DNA of 64,000 nucleotides from Oscillospiraceae bacterium (GTDB taxonomy: Bacteria; Bacillota; Clostridia; Oscillospirales; Acutalibacteraceae): contig SVOQ01000013.1 of assembly GCA_015066345.1 (NCBI GenBank), positions 1 through 64,000 of the forward strand, given 5' to 3'. Below the pieces are notes generated by a model. It was not told the DNA's origin and ran no database searches. It worked only from the letters and a program-made list of their open reading frames with translations. Made by a program: the position numbers and the translations under genes. This document shows positions 25,133 to 33,424 of the stretch, one piece after another (position 1 is the stretch's first letter; each line of letters starts with the position of its first letter).

Positions 25133-25861
25133 ATGAAGGAAAGAAAAAGTTTTATATTTTATTATGATTGGTGGGATATTTTTGAACCAATGACCCAGAC
25201 ACAAAAGGGCGATTTATTGACGGGGATATACGATTACGTAAGAAAAGGTACAGAACCTAATTACAGTGAATTGGGAATGCAGATAGCTTTTAATGTTATC
25301 AGAAATACTTTGAACCGTGATAGTGAGAAGTATGAAAAAATATGTAAACAACGCTCGGAAGGTATAAAAAAACGTTGGTCTGTTAATAGAGAAGAATACT
25401 TAAGTATACATAAGAATACTTCTGTTACTGATAATGATAGTGATAATGTTAATGTTAATGATAATAAAAATGATAATGTAAATGACAATGGCACTGATAA
25501 TGATATAAATGTATCTTCTTCGTTTTCTTCGAAAACGGTGTGTGAGTACAGTGATGATTTTCTCGATTTCTGGAAGGAATATCCTAAAAAAGTCGGTAAG
25601 GGTGACGCATTTAAAAAGTGGAAAAAAGCGAAACTTACCAATACTGATAAAACAGATATTATGAATGCACTTAATTGGCAGAAAAAGAGTGACCGATGGC
25701 GTAATGATTACGGTAGGTTTATTCCAAACCCGTCAACGTATATTTCCCAAAGACGGTGGGAGGACGAGCCCTGTGAGAATCTGAAGCCTGATTACAGTGA
25801 CCCGTCAAGGTATAATGACGGGGATACTCTGCCTGATTTTATATTGAGAGGTGATTATTAA
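25133..25861 (+). CDS. DUF6291-type phage replication protein
   Basis: 242 residues. The N-terminal domain (SFIFYYDWWDIFEPMTQTQK) matches DUF6291 proteins found in phage and integrative-element replication modules. A low-complexity Asp/Asn-rich linker (residues 101-130) and a C-terminal domain with FLDFWKEYPKKVGKGDAFKK and FIPNPSTYISQRRW follow, as in phage DnaD-like initiators. Strong GGAAGGAG site. The gene overlaps the DnaC-like gene by one base. No integrase, capsid or other phage gene is nearby, so this is an isolated module or remnant. Confidence 0.75.
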   Translation: MKERKSFIFYYDWWDIFEPMTQTQKGDLLTGIYDYVRKGTEPNYSELGMQIAFNVIRNTLNRDSEKYEKICKQRSEGIKKRWSVNREEYLSIHKNTSVTDNDSDNVNVNDNKNDNVNDNGTDNDINVSSSFSSKTVCEYSDDFLDFWKEYPKKVGKGDAFKKWKKAKLTNTDKTDIMNALNWQKKSDRWRNDYGRFIPNPSTYISQRRWEDEPCENLKPDYSDPSRYNDGDTLPDFILRGDY

Positions 25862-26679
25862 TGGTTAATCAAAGATTTTGTACCGTATGCGGTAAAGAAA
25901 AGGAACAAAAACAAACGGGTTTTGGCAGTATCTGTATTTACATAGAGTGTGAATGTGAAAAGAAACTCAGGGAAGAGAAAGAGAAGAAAGACTCGGATTA
26001 CGCCCTTAAAACCGCCGTAGAGCTGAGAAATCAAAATAGTCATCTTACTTCATTAGGAAGTAAAGCATCCTTTAAAACGGCGGTTACGGACAAATACAAC
26101 GAGGTTGCCGTGAGGGGCGGAAAGTATCTTTTGAATCAACTACTGAATGATAAAAACCATGATAAAAAGAACGGACTTGTGCTTCAGGGGAACAGGGGCA
26201 GCGGTAAAACGTATATAAGTTGTGCGGTAATTAATGATTTTAACTCTCAATTACCCTTAAGTGATGAACAAAAGAAACAGATTATAAAAGAGCGTAATAA
26301 CGGTTTTTCCTTTAAAGATTACACGCCCGTAAAATCACCTTGTAAATTTATTACGGAAACGGATTTATTTGCACTTTATTATGATGATTTTAATTATAGG
26401 AAAACAAACAGTCCCGTTGAAGAATTCAAACGTGCAAAAAAATTGCTCGTTATTGACGATGCGGGTACCTTGACTTATGAAAAAGACCGTGTTCAGGCTA
26501 TGTATCTTAATATTATTGATTATAGATATTCTGAGGGTTTATCCACCATACTTACAACTAATCTTAAAAAACAAGAATTGGATGAATACCTTGGTGACAG
26601 GGTATTTGACCGCCTTAATTCCTGTTGCTACTTTTTAGATTTAATTTCACCCGAAAGCAGGAGGAATGTTAATTCGTAA
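25861..26679 (+). CDS. DnaC-like ATP-binding helicase loader
   Basis: 272 residues. An N-terminal cysteine-rich region (CTVCGKEKE...CECEKK) resembles the zinc-binding head of phage DnaC proteins; the AAA+ core has Walker A GNRGSGKT (about 110-117), Walker B KKLLVIDDAG (about 195-201) and sensor STILTTNLKK. Such loaders place the replicative helicase on DNA opened by an initiator. It is translated with the DUF6291 partner and shares its LexA-controlled promoter. The last two codons and the TAA lie in a GTAATTCGTAAT repeat, so the natural C-terminus may have been replaced. Confidence 0.85.
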   Translation: MVNQRFCTVCGKEKEQKQTGFGSICIYIECECEKKLREEKEKKDSDYALKTAVELRNQNSHLTSLGSKASFKTAVTDKYNEVAVRGGKYLLNQLLNDKNHDKKNGLVLQGNRGSGKTYISCAVINDFNSQLPLSDEQKKQIIKERNNGFSFKDYTPVKSPCKFITETDLFALYYDDFNYRKTNSPVEEFKRAKKLLVIDDAGTLTYEKDRVQAMYLNIIDYRYSEGLSTILTTNLKKQELDEYLGDRVFDRLNSCCYFLDLISPESRRNVNS

Positions 26680-26783
26680 TTCGGAATGCGTAATTCGTAA
26701 TTAAAGGGGCACTTTCGTGCCAATTATAATGCCGACCGCAGGTCCCAATAATTACGCATTAAGCATTAAGCATTACGAATTAA
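26667..26783. repeat. Hairpin array 3 after the DnaC-like gene
   Basis: AATTCGTAAT/GCGTAATT repeats open (26670-26704) and close in inverted orientation (26747-26782, GCATTAAGCATTAAGCATTA). Between them are hairpins GGCAC-TTTC-GTGCC (26708-26721) and GACC-GCA-GGTC (26734-26744). The whole forms a large imperfect inverted repeat. Confidence 0.75.
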
Positions 26784-26810
26784 AAAAGCTCCGCATCGCG
26801 GAGCTTTTAA
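26784..26810. terminator. Bidirectional terminator between DnaC-like gene and purC
   Basis: AAAAGCTCCGC (26784-26794) pairs with GCGGAGCTTTT (26798-26808) around ATC. Confidence 0.9.
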
Positions 26811-26812
26811 GA

Positions 26813-27496
26813 TTATCTGTTAAGAATAAGTTTTGTAAGTTCAACGGGTTCAACGATTGTATCGCCTTTGTAAACTCTCATATTACCTGAAGCGATTTCA
26901 TCGATGAGGATAACCTCGTCGTTGTTGTAGCCGAATTCGAATTTAATATCCCAGAGGTCAAGACCGATTGTCTTAAGGTCATCAGCGATAATCTTTGTGA
27001 TTTTAAGTGTCTGCTCTTTCATGCTTTCGAACATTGCGGGGCTCATAACACCGAGTGCTGCAAGACCTTCGCCTGTAACAAGGGGATCGCCCTTAGCGTC
27101 GTTTTTGAATGTGCATTCAACGTAGCCGCCCTCAAGAACAGTACCGTCTTCGATATATTCGCCATATCTTCTGATAAAGCTACCTGTTGCAACAAGTCTG
27201 CAGATAACCTCGAGACCGTGACCGAAAACCTTACCGGGAAGAACTTCCATAGTAGCGTTTTCAACATCAGCGCTTACATAGTGGGTTTTGATGCCTGCTT
27301 CTTTAAGCATATCAAAGTAGTAGATGGATGTTTTAAGGTTTTCTTTACCGATACCTTCGATTGTAAGACCAACGCTGTTTTCACCGGGGTCAAACACACC
27401 GTCTTTACCGGTACAATCGTCTTTGAATTTAAGCATTACGTTACCGTTTTCAAGCTCGTAAACGTCTTTTGTTTTGCCTTCGTAGAGTTTTTTCAT
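26813..27496 (-). CDS. purC: Phosphoribosylaminoimidazole-succinocarboxamide synthase
   Basis: 227 residues of the short bacterial type. [10 protein letters not shown] (ATP site), [14 protein letters not shown], the [13 protein letters not shown] block and [14 protein letters not shown] are family motifs; the last is a clostridial variant of the usual DEISPDTxR. PurC joins CAIR and aspartate in purine synthesis. It is alone here, away from other pur genes, with its own promoter and no riboswitch that I can see. Confidence 0.93.
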   Translation of the reverse strand: MKKLYEGKTKDVYELENGNVMLKFKDDCTGKDGVFDPGENSVGLTIEGIGKENLKTSIYYFDMLKEAGIKTHYVSADVENATMEVLPGKVFGHGLEVICRLVATGSFIRRYGEYIEDGTVLEGGYVECTFKNDAKGDPLVTGEGLAALGVMSPAMFESMKEQTLKITKIIADDLKTIGLDLWDIKFEFGYNNDEVILIDEIASGNMRVYKGDTIVEPVELTKLILNR

Positions 27497-27549
27497 TTTA
27501 AACGCTCCTTTTACCGCTTTGCAGTGGCATCAAAAATTTAACATATTAA

Positions 27550-27578
27550 ATTTTAAAACTGTTTAAGTAGAATGTCAA
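27550..27578 (-). promoter_or_regulatory. Promoter of purC
   Basis: On the minus strand TTGACA (27578-27573) and TAAAAT (27555-27550) are 17 bases apart. Confidence 0.75.
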
Positions 27579-27677
27579 GGGGGTGAAAAGTATTTTTTTA
27601 ATATATAAAAATGTTCTAAAAATATGTTATAAATGGGTGTTAAATCAAAGTGATTTTTGGTGAAAAATACATTATAA

Positions 27678-28715
27678 TCAGAAGTTTTTATAACTGAATT
27701 CTGTCCACGCACTGTCGTTTGAAAGAGCACCGCCGTTTTTGAAGGTTGCTTTGGCGGAGTTGTCATTTTTAAGCCAGATATCGAACCATTCTATTGCGTA
27801 CTTGGTGTATGTATCGGGGTCAGTACAACAGCTTGTGTGAGTGCCGTTTACGAGGGAAACATAAACCGCGGGACCTTTGGCAACATCGTAAGCGGGCTTC
27901 ACCCATTTATTTGCACTTACTATCATATCCATAGTACCCGCCATAAATAAAGCGGGGGTGGTAAGGGGTTCTGCCTCCTCGGTATAGTTACTTCCCGCTA
28001 AAGAAAGTACGCAGTCAAATCGGGCATCTTTTACTGAGGCATTTACTGCACTTCTGCCACCCTGTGAGTGACCTACAGCCGCGGCTTTTTCGGTATTTAT
28101 TTTACCGCAGAGTATACTTGACGAATTAGTGTTTTCGGAGATTATAAAATCCAGCGAAGAAATCTGTGCCGAGCCGTCAGCCGCCATAGTTTCATTATTT
28201 GCAACAACTATATAACCGTTTTCAGCGAACTTTATAAGAAGTTTCTCGTATATTTTATAATCAAAGCCCGTGCCGTTCGCAAAAATGAGAACGGGGTAGG
28301 TATAAGAATCGTTGAGAATAGCCTGTGAATAAAAAACAGTCTGGGTTTTACCCGCATATTCGGCGGTGTATGTAGTAACGCCCGTATCCGTAATAATCGG
28401 TGCCTCGGTTGTAGTGGGGGCAGGGGGCATTGTAGGTGCCACGGTAGATGGCTCTTGCTGTGTTACGGGGTTTGTGGGTGTAACATCGGAGGGAGTTGCG
28501 ACTGACCACGCCTGAGTGTCCGAAGGAATAGTACCGTTATCTGTACTACCGTCGGAGGGTAAATTATTATACACATCATTATTAAAATTCGAGGTATCCG
28601 AAGCGGTAGGTTCGTCTTTTTTGAATTTTGAAAAATCGATTTTTATACAACCTGAAAATGAAAAAACCATAATGATAACTATAATTAACGCTACATAAGG
28701 TTTAATATGTTTCAT
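27678..28715 (-). CDS. Alpha/beta-hydrolase lipoprotein
   Basis: 345 residues. A lipoprotein signal ends in FSFSGC (Cys near 23). A Thr/Pro-rich linker (about 60-110) separates the anchor from a hydrolase domain with nucleophile elbow GHSQGG, the VVANNE segment and a late NGTHTSCC histidine. It resembles chlorophyllase/PAF-acetylhydrolase-like esterases and should act at the outer face of the membrane. Lgt (4045) would lipidate it. Monocistronic; substrate unknown. Confidence 0.8.
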   Translation of the reverse strand: MKHIKPYVALIIVIIMVFSFSGCIKIDFSKFKKDEPTASDTSNFNNDVYNNLPSDGSTDNGTIPSDTQAWSVATPSDVTPTNPVTQQEPSTVAPTMPPAPTTTEAPIITDTGVTTYTAEYAGKTQTVFYSQAILNDSYTYPVLIFANGTGFDYKIYEKLLIKFAENGYIVVANNETMAADGSAQISSLDFIISENTNSSSILCGKINTEKAAAVGHSQGGRSAVNASVKDARFDCVLSLAGSNYTEEAEPLTTPALFMAGTMDMIVSANKWVKPAYDVAKGPAVYVSLVNGTHTSCCTDPDTYTKYAIEWFDIWLKNDNSAKATFKNGGALSNDSAWTEFSYKNF

Positions 28716-28812
28716 ATTTTTACAACTCCTCGGTTGATTGTTATTCAGATAATACCATAAAAAACCTGATTTAGCAATATATATGCTTTTAATCGTGTTT
28801 TTTCGATTGTTA

Positions 28813-28841
28813 TTGACATAAATGTGGCGAAATGTTAAGAT
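28813..28841 (+). promoter_or_regulatory. Promoter of the DUF2804 gene
   Basis: TTGACA (28813-28818) and TAAGAT (28836-28841) with a 17-base spacer. Confidence 0.65.
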
Positions 28842-28877
28842 TATGTTAAACTATACTTAATTGAAAGAGGAATTGAT

Positions 28878-29975
28878 ATGAGTAACGAGTTAAAAAGAAC
28901 CTATATTCCCTTTAACGAATGGCCCGAGAAATCAAAACAGACCGAATATACCGAAGAAACACCGTTACTTTCACCCGATGGCAAGTTACTTGCAAAAGGG
29001 TGGGCGAGACGCAATTATTTTACCTATAACCGTGATTATGTGAAAACAGGTTTAACAAGCCGTAAGGAATGGGATTTTTATACCACTCACGTGGGCGACG
29101 AAATGCAGGTGCTTGTAAGCTTTGCCAATATTAACCTTGGCGGTTACGTGGGTGCAAAGCTCGTAGACCTTAAAACGGGTGAGGTTATTTGCGACTCCAT
29201 TCAGTTTTTCCTCGGTGCAAATAAGCACGTACCGCCTGTAAAGGGAGACATCCCCAATCGTTATAAGGACAAAATCGGTAAAACTGAGTTCGATTTTGAT
29301 ACCAAGGAAACTGAAAGAACATTATGGTACAAGGGTTCTTATAAGGGCAAAAACGTTGAAGTAAACGTTACTATGGATATCCCCGAGGGACTTGAAAATA
29401 TAACAACCGTTTTCCCCTTTGAGGGCGATGATACCAAGTATTTTATGACCACAAAGCAGATGTGTATGCCCGCTCAGGGTAAGTTCGTTTACGGTGACTA
29501 TGTTTACGAATTTTCAAAGGAAAATGCTTTTTGTACTATGGACTGGGGCAGGGTAAATACCCCTCACGAAATGGTATGGTACTGGGGTAGCGGTAATCAG
29601 TATATAACTGACGAAAACGGCGATAAACACCTTTTAGGTTTTGAAATTACCTGGGCAATAGGTGACGAAAGCAACGGTACCGAAACCTGCATTTTTTATG
29701 ACGGTAAAGTACATAAATTCGGTGCGGTGGACGTTGAAAAATTCCCCAAGGGCAGATTCCTTGAAGAATGGAAATTCGTTTCCGAGGACGGCAGGTTTAA
29801 TATGACTATGAAACCCACCCTCGATAACCACAGTGATATTGACCTGAAAATCGGCAGAATGAATTGTCATCAGGTTTTCGGTGTGTGGAACGGCGACGTA
29901 ACCTTGGATGACGGAAAGAAAATTGAGATTAAAGATATGTTTACTTTCTGCGAATACGTGGAAAACAGATGGTGA
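28878..29975 (+). CDS. DUF2804 domain-containing protein
   Basis: 365 residues. SPDGKLLAKGWARR, RNYFTYNRDYVKTG, KEWDFYTTHVGDEM and the LGFEITWAIGDES segment match the DUF2804 family, whose biochemical role is not established. GAAAGAGGA precedes the ATG. The last codons (YVENRW, stop TGA) occur again 212 bases downstream as YVENKW with stop TAA, on the far side of repeat array 4. Confidence 0.85.
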   Translation: MSNELKRTYIPFNEWPEKSKQTEYTEETPLLSPDGKLLAKGWARRNYFTYNRDYVKTGLTSRKEWDFYTTHVGDEMQVLVSFANINLGGYVGAKLVDLKTGEVICDSIQFFLGANKHVPPVKGDIPNRYKDKIGKTEFDFDTKETERTLWYKGSYKGKNVEVNVTMDIPEGLENITTVFPFEGDDTKYFMTTKQMCMPAQGKFVYGDYVYEFSKENAFCTMDWGRVNTPHEMVWYWGSGNQYITDENGDKHLLGFEITWAIGDESNGTETCIFYDGKVHKFGAVDVEKFPKGRFLEEWKFVSEDGRFNMTMKPTLDNHSDIDLKIGRMNCHQVFGVWNGDVTLDDGKKIEIKDMFTFCEYVENRW

Positions 29976-30192
29976 GATAACTAAGTTTGCCCTACGGCAA
30001 GTGATGTTACTTCGTGGTGAAGTTGCAGAGCAGTGAAGGTTGCTTCGCAAGTGATGTTACTTCGTAGTGATGTTACTTCGTAGTGATGTTTGCTTCGCAA
30101 GTGATGTTGCAAGCAGTGATGTTGCAGAGCAGTGATGTTGCAGAGCAGTGAAGTTTGCTTCGCAAGTACGTGGAAAACAAATGGTAAAATAA
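29955..30192. repeat. 26-bp gene-end duplication flanking hairpin array 4
   Basis: Copy 1 (29955-29980) is the natural end of the DUF2804 gene; copy 2 (30167-30192) repeats it with three G-to-A differences after the array. Both start TACGTGGAAAACA. Copy 2 leads straight into the terminator, as expected for the original gene end. Confidence 0.85.
29985..30166. repeat. Hairpin array 4: ten GTGATGTT-type units
   Basis: Constant octamers start at 30001, 30017, 30033 (one base longer), 30051, 30067, 30083, 30101, 30116, 30132 and 30148. Between them stand small hairpins: TTGCC-CTAC-GGCAA, TAC-TTC-GTG, TGC-AGA-GCA, TTGC-TTC-GCAA, TAC-TTC-GTA (twice), TTGC-TTC-GCAA, TGC-AA-GCA, TGC-AGA-GCA (twice), TTGC-TTC-GCAA. 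Stem and loop change while pairing is kept. The first 55 bases match the start of array 1. Confidence 0.9.
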
Positions 30193-30228
30193 AAATCAAC
30201 AGACGGGTTTTCGTCTGTTGATTTTTTA
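30191..30228. terminator. Bidirectional terminator
   Basis: AAAAATCAACAGACG (30191-30205) pairs with CGTCTGTTGATTTTT (30212-30226), between DUF2804 and the convergent PfkB kinase gene. Confidence 0.9.
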
Positions 30229-31137
30229 TATGTTCAAAATTTCTTCAATTGTGGGCATTGAGCTTTCGGCACCCATACGGCTTACGGCTATTGACCCCGC
30301 TTTGTTACCCATATCACAACTCTTTACTATATCACCGCTTCTCAGGTATTCGAGAGCCATAGCCGCGGTAAAACAATCACCTGCGGCGGTTGTGTCTACA
30401 ACATTTGTTTTATAGGGCGGTATGATTTTAAGATTTTCACCGTCCCAGAGGGAGCAACCTCTTTCGCCTAATTTAAGAACTATAAACTGAGCTTTACTGC
30501 GTTCTTTTAAAATCTTTGACGCCTTTAAAATATTATCATCGTTATCGGGATAAATACCCGTAAGAGCCTTGGTTTCGCTTTCGTTGGGTGATATTATATG
30601 AGCACCCTGCATTTTTTCTAAATCAAAGGCTTTGGCTGGTCCGCAGTCAATAACCGTTACGATATTGTTTTTTACCGCTTCGTTTACGCAGTTTATAACT
30701 ACATCCTCATTGGTTTCGAACTGAACGAGAAGTAAATCGGGTTTATAATCAATAAGGCTTTTTACGGCATTCTGACTGTCAATTTCCTTGTTTGCACCCT
30801 CGTATACCACAATACGGTTTTTGCCTTCGCCGTCGAGAATTATAACCGCAAGACCCGTCTGTGAGCCATCCGTATCAACACCCGAAATGTCAATTTTTTT
30901 ATTCTTCAGGTTTTCTAAAAGAGCCTTGCCGTTTTCGTCGTCGGCAACCTTACCAATCATTCTTACTTTTGCACCAAGGGTGGCGAGGGCGGTTGCCTGA
31001 TTTGCACCTTTACCGCCGTTTGCGTAGCCGTAGTCTGTGCCGACTACATTTTCACCCAGTTGAGGTACTTTTTCCATAGTGAGTATAAGGTCCATATTTA
31101 TACTGCCAACAACGGCGGCACGAATATCAGAGAACAT
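30226..31137 (-). CDS. Ribokinase-family (PfkB) sugar kinase
   Basis: 303 residues. The substrate motif NGGKGANQATALATLG (near residue 40) and the ATP/anion-hole motif DTTAAGDCFTAAMA (catalytic Asp, near 250) define PfkB; the N-terminal VVGSINMDL and GGKGAN pattern is most like ribokinase. It phosphorylates a pentose or nucleoside sugar with ATP. The pentose-phosphate epimerase gene lies 6 bases upstream in the same operon, supporting a pentose or allulose role. Confidence 0.85.
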   Translation of the reverse strand: MFSDIRAAVVGSINMDLILTMEKVPQLGENVVGTDYGYANGGKGANQATALATLGAKVRMIGKVADDENGKALLENLKNKKIDISGVDTDGSQTGLAVIILDGEGKNRIVVYEGANKEIDSQNAVKSLIDYKPDLLLVQFETNEDVVINCVNEAVKNNIVTVIDCGPAKAFDLEKMQGAHIISPNESETKALTGIYPDNDDNILKASKILKERSKAQFIVLKLGERGCSLWDGENLKIIPPYKTNVVDTTAAGDCFTAAMALEYLRSGDIVKSCDMGNKAGSIAVSRMGAESSMPTIEEILNI

Positions 31138-31143
31138 AAATAA

Positions 31144-31809
31144 TCACCCCAAAAATTCCTTGAAATCCTTTGCGGCATTTTCAAGGGATTTATCTTTTAA
31201 AAACAGTGAGCTTGTGCCTAAAACGAAAATGTCCGCACCTGAATCGTACATTTTCTTGCCGTTTTCAAGGCTTATATTACCGTCAACCTGAATTAAGGTG
31301 TCGGCGTAACCCCATTGGGTTAAGAGCTTACGGGCTTCAATTACTTTTTTGTCGGCACCTTTGAAGATTTTTTGTCCCGCAAAGCCGGGGCTTACGGTCA
31401 TAACAAGGAGCATATCAATATACTCCGTAAGGTTTTTTACACTTTCCACGGGTGTACCAGGGTTAATTGCAAGACCCGCTTTGCAACCCTTGGTTTTAAT
31501 AAACTCGAGGGTTCTGTGAATGTGAATATCCGACTCGTAGTGAACTGACGCAATATCATTTTCCGTAAGATTCATTCGCTCAATGAATTTTTGGGGGTCG
31601 TAAACCATCATATGTATATCCAGGGGAATGTCAGTTACTTTTTTTATGGAGTTTATAAGGTCAAAACCCAATGTGATATTGGGTACAAAACTACCGTCCA
31701 TAATGTCAATATGCAGGTAGTCGATATTTGCTTTTTCAAGTTCTTTAATGGCTTTCTCAAGGTTGAGAAGGTCGGCACACATTAAAGATGCGGATAACAG
31801 TTTTTTCAT
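31144..31809 (-). CDS. Ribulose-/allulose-phosphate 3-epimerase
   Basis: 221-residue TIM barrel of the Rpe family. Metal and catalytic motifs: LSASLMCADLLNL, HIDIMDGSFVPNITLG, DIHMMV, VMTVSPGFAGQ and IQVDGNIS. The family interconverts D-ribulose-5-P and D-xylulose-5-P, or D-allulose-6-P and fructose-6-P; the pairing with a ribokinase-type gene and the MTVSPGFAGQ form make an AlsE-like role possible. Confidence 0.85.
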   Translation of the reverse strand: MKKLLSASLMCADLLNLEKAIKELEKANIDYLHIDIMDGSFVPNITLGFDLINSIKKVTDIPLDIHMMVYDPQKFIERMNLTENDIASVHYESDIHIHRTLEFIKTKGCKAGLAINPGTPVESVKNLTEYIDMLLVMTVSPGFAGQKIFKGADKKVIEARKLLTQWGYADTLIQVDGNISLENGKKMYDSGADIFVLGTSSLFLKDKSLENAAKDFKEFLG

Positions 31810-31845
31810 AGTATAAAAGCCTTTCCGAAAGGGTTTTTCTAAGTG

Positions 31846-31874
31846 ATTTTAACATAATTGATATATTGTGTCAA
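31846..31874 (-). promoter_or_regulatory. Promoter of the epimerase-kinase operon
   Basis: On the minus strand TTGACA (31874-31869) and TAAAAT (31851-31846) are 17 bases apart. The 307-base divergent gap to rnfC otherwise holds only the rnf promoter. Confidence 0.75.
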
Positions 31875-31998
31875 TTATGGCAAAAAAAGTGAAAATCAAC
31901 CCTTTGTGCAGTGGGAAAAAACCGTAAAGTTTGACAATGTTTTCACATATCGTTATTTTGTGTAAGTTTATTGGTAATACTTTGTGCAAGTTAGTTTA

Positions 31999-32027
31999 TT
32001 GACACTATATTGTTATTATTATATAAT
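31999..32027 (+). promoter_or_regulatory. Promoter of the rnf operon
   Basis: TTGACA (31999-32004) and TATAAT (32022-32027) with 17 bases between; a perfect consensus, leaving an 83-base leader ahead of rnfC. Confidence 0.85.
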
Positions 32028-32116
32028 ATACGGTGGATTTTAGGGTGGAGGAATTTGACCCGAAAATCACTATTAAGAAGAAGTTCTCTATCACAAGAAA
32101 GGTAGGTTTTAATAAA

Positions 32117-33424
32117 ATGGCTTTTTCTCTTAAAGGTATAAAAGTACCCCACAGAAAAAATACAGCCGGTTCCGAGGTAAAGAGAATGGTTATTGACAAT
32201 ACCATTACTCTGCCCATGATTATGCACATCGGTGCACCTGCAGTTCCTGTCGTAAAGGCGGGGGACCACGTTGACGTAGGTACATTGGTTGCTAAAGCGG
32301 GGGACGGTCTTTCCTCACCTATATACTCGGGTGTATCGGGTAGTGTTGTAGGCATTTCGGATGTTGTTATTTCCAACGGCAGAAAGGTTCCTGCAATAAA
32401 AATTGATTCCGATGGTGAAATGACCGTTGATGCGAATATCGTTCCCCCTGTTATTAATGACAGGCAGTCCCTTGTAGGTGCAATTAAGGATAGCGGTGTC
32501 GTTGGTCTCGGCGGTGCGGGATTCCCCACTTACGTTAAGTTCAATACGGATAAAGAGATTGATTACCTTATTGTAAACTGTGCCGAGTGTGAACCCTATA
32601 TCACAAGCGACACTTACACAATGCTCGAAAGAGCCGATGAAATTGCTTACGCTATTGATATTTTACTTAAACACGTCAATATAAAAAATGTAATCATCGG
32701 TATCGAGAAAAATAAAGGCAAAGCAATTGATAAAATGAAAGAAATTGCTTCCAAAAACAGTAAAATCTCCGTTAAGGTTCTTCCCTCGGTTTATCCCACG
32801 GGCGGTGAAAAGGTTTTAGTTTACCGTACTACGGGCAGGGTAATTAAAGAGGGTAAACTTCCTGCGGACGTTGGTTGTATTGTTTGTAACTGTACCACTC
32901 TTGCCACTCTCGGTAAGTATTTTAAAACAGGTATGCCCCTGGTTGAAAAATGCGTTACGGTTGACGGCAGTGCAATTGAGAATCCTCAGAATGTAATAGT
33001 GCCAATCGGTATTGCCATTAAGGATGTTTTTGAGTTTACGGGCGGATTTAAGAGCGAACCCGCTAAAGTCCTTTACGGCGGACCTATGATGGGTATATCG
33101 GTTCCCTCTCTGGACGAGCCGGTGCTCAAACAGACCAACGCACTTCTTGCATTTAACGAAAAGGACGCAAAACAGGGCGAGGAAACCGCTTGTATTCAGT
33201 GCGGTACCTGTATAAAAAATTGTCCCTTCGGAATAAATGTTACCGAAATTGCAAGAGCAGTCAGCAAGGGTGAATATGACCGTCTTGAAAAATTAGGTGT
33301 GGGTATATGTATGGAATGCGGTTGTTGTGCTTACAACTGCCCCGCGAACCGTCCCCTTGTTCAGATGCATAAATTAGCAAAAATTTCACTTCGCGAGTGG
33401 AAAGAAAAGGAGGCTAAAGCATAA
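32117..33424 (+). CDS. rnfC: Electron transport complex subunit RnfC
   Basis: 435 residues from the ATG at 32117 (AAAGGTAGG ahead); a GTG at 32033 would add 28 residues not seen in the family. RnfC is the NADH-side peripheral subunit of the Rnf complex, which couples ferredoxin oxidation to NAD reduction and Na+ or H+ export. Visible: the nucleotide/flavin glycine motif GLGGAGFPTYVK, and two ferredoxin motifs CIQCGTCIKNCP and CMECGCCAYNCP near the C-terminus. First gene of the operon. Confidence 0.95.
   Translation: MAFSLKGIKVPHRKNTAGSEVKRMVIDNTITLPMIMHIGAPAVPVVKAGDHVDVGTLVAKAGDGLSSPIYSGVSGSVVGISDVVISNGRKVPAIKIDSDGEMTVDANIVPPVINDRQSLVGAIKDSGVVGLGGAGFPTYVKFNTDKEIDYLIVNCAECEPYITSDTYTMLERADEIAYAIDILLKHVNIKNVIIGIEKNKGKAIDKMKEIASKNSKISVKVLPSVYPTGGEKVLVYRTTGRVIKEGKLPADVGCIVCNCTTLATLGKYFKTGMPLVEKCVTVDGSAIENPQNVIVPIGIAIKDVFEFTGGFKSEPAKVLYGGPMMGISVPSLDEPVLKQTNALLAFNEKDAKQGEETACIQCGTCIKNCPFGINVTEIARAVSKGEYDRLEKLGVGICMECGCCAYNCPANRPLVQMHKLAKISLREWKEKEAKA

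Noticed and set aside
27497-27677. Purine riboswitch ahead of purC
   Set aside because: The leader is about 45 bases and shows no aptamer-like helices.
29985-30166. Regularly spaced octamers resembling a small CRISPR array
   Set aside because: Repeats are 8 bases and the spacers are short self-complementary hairpins; no cas genes are present.
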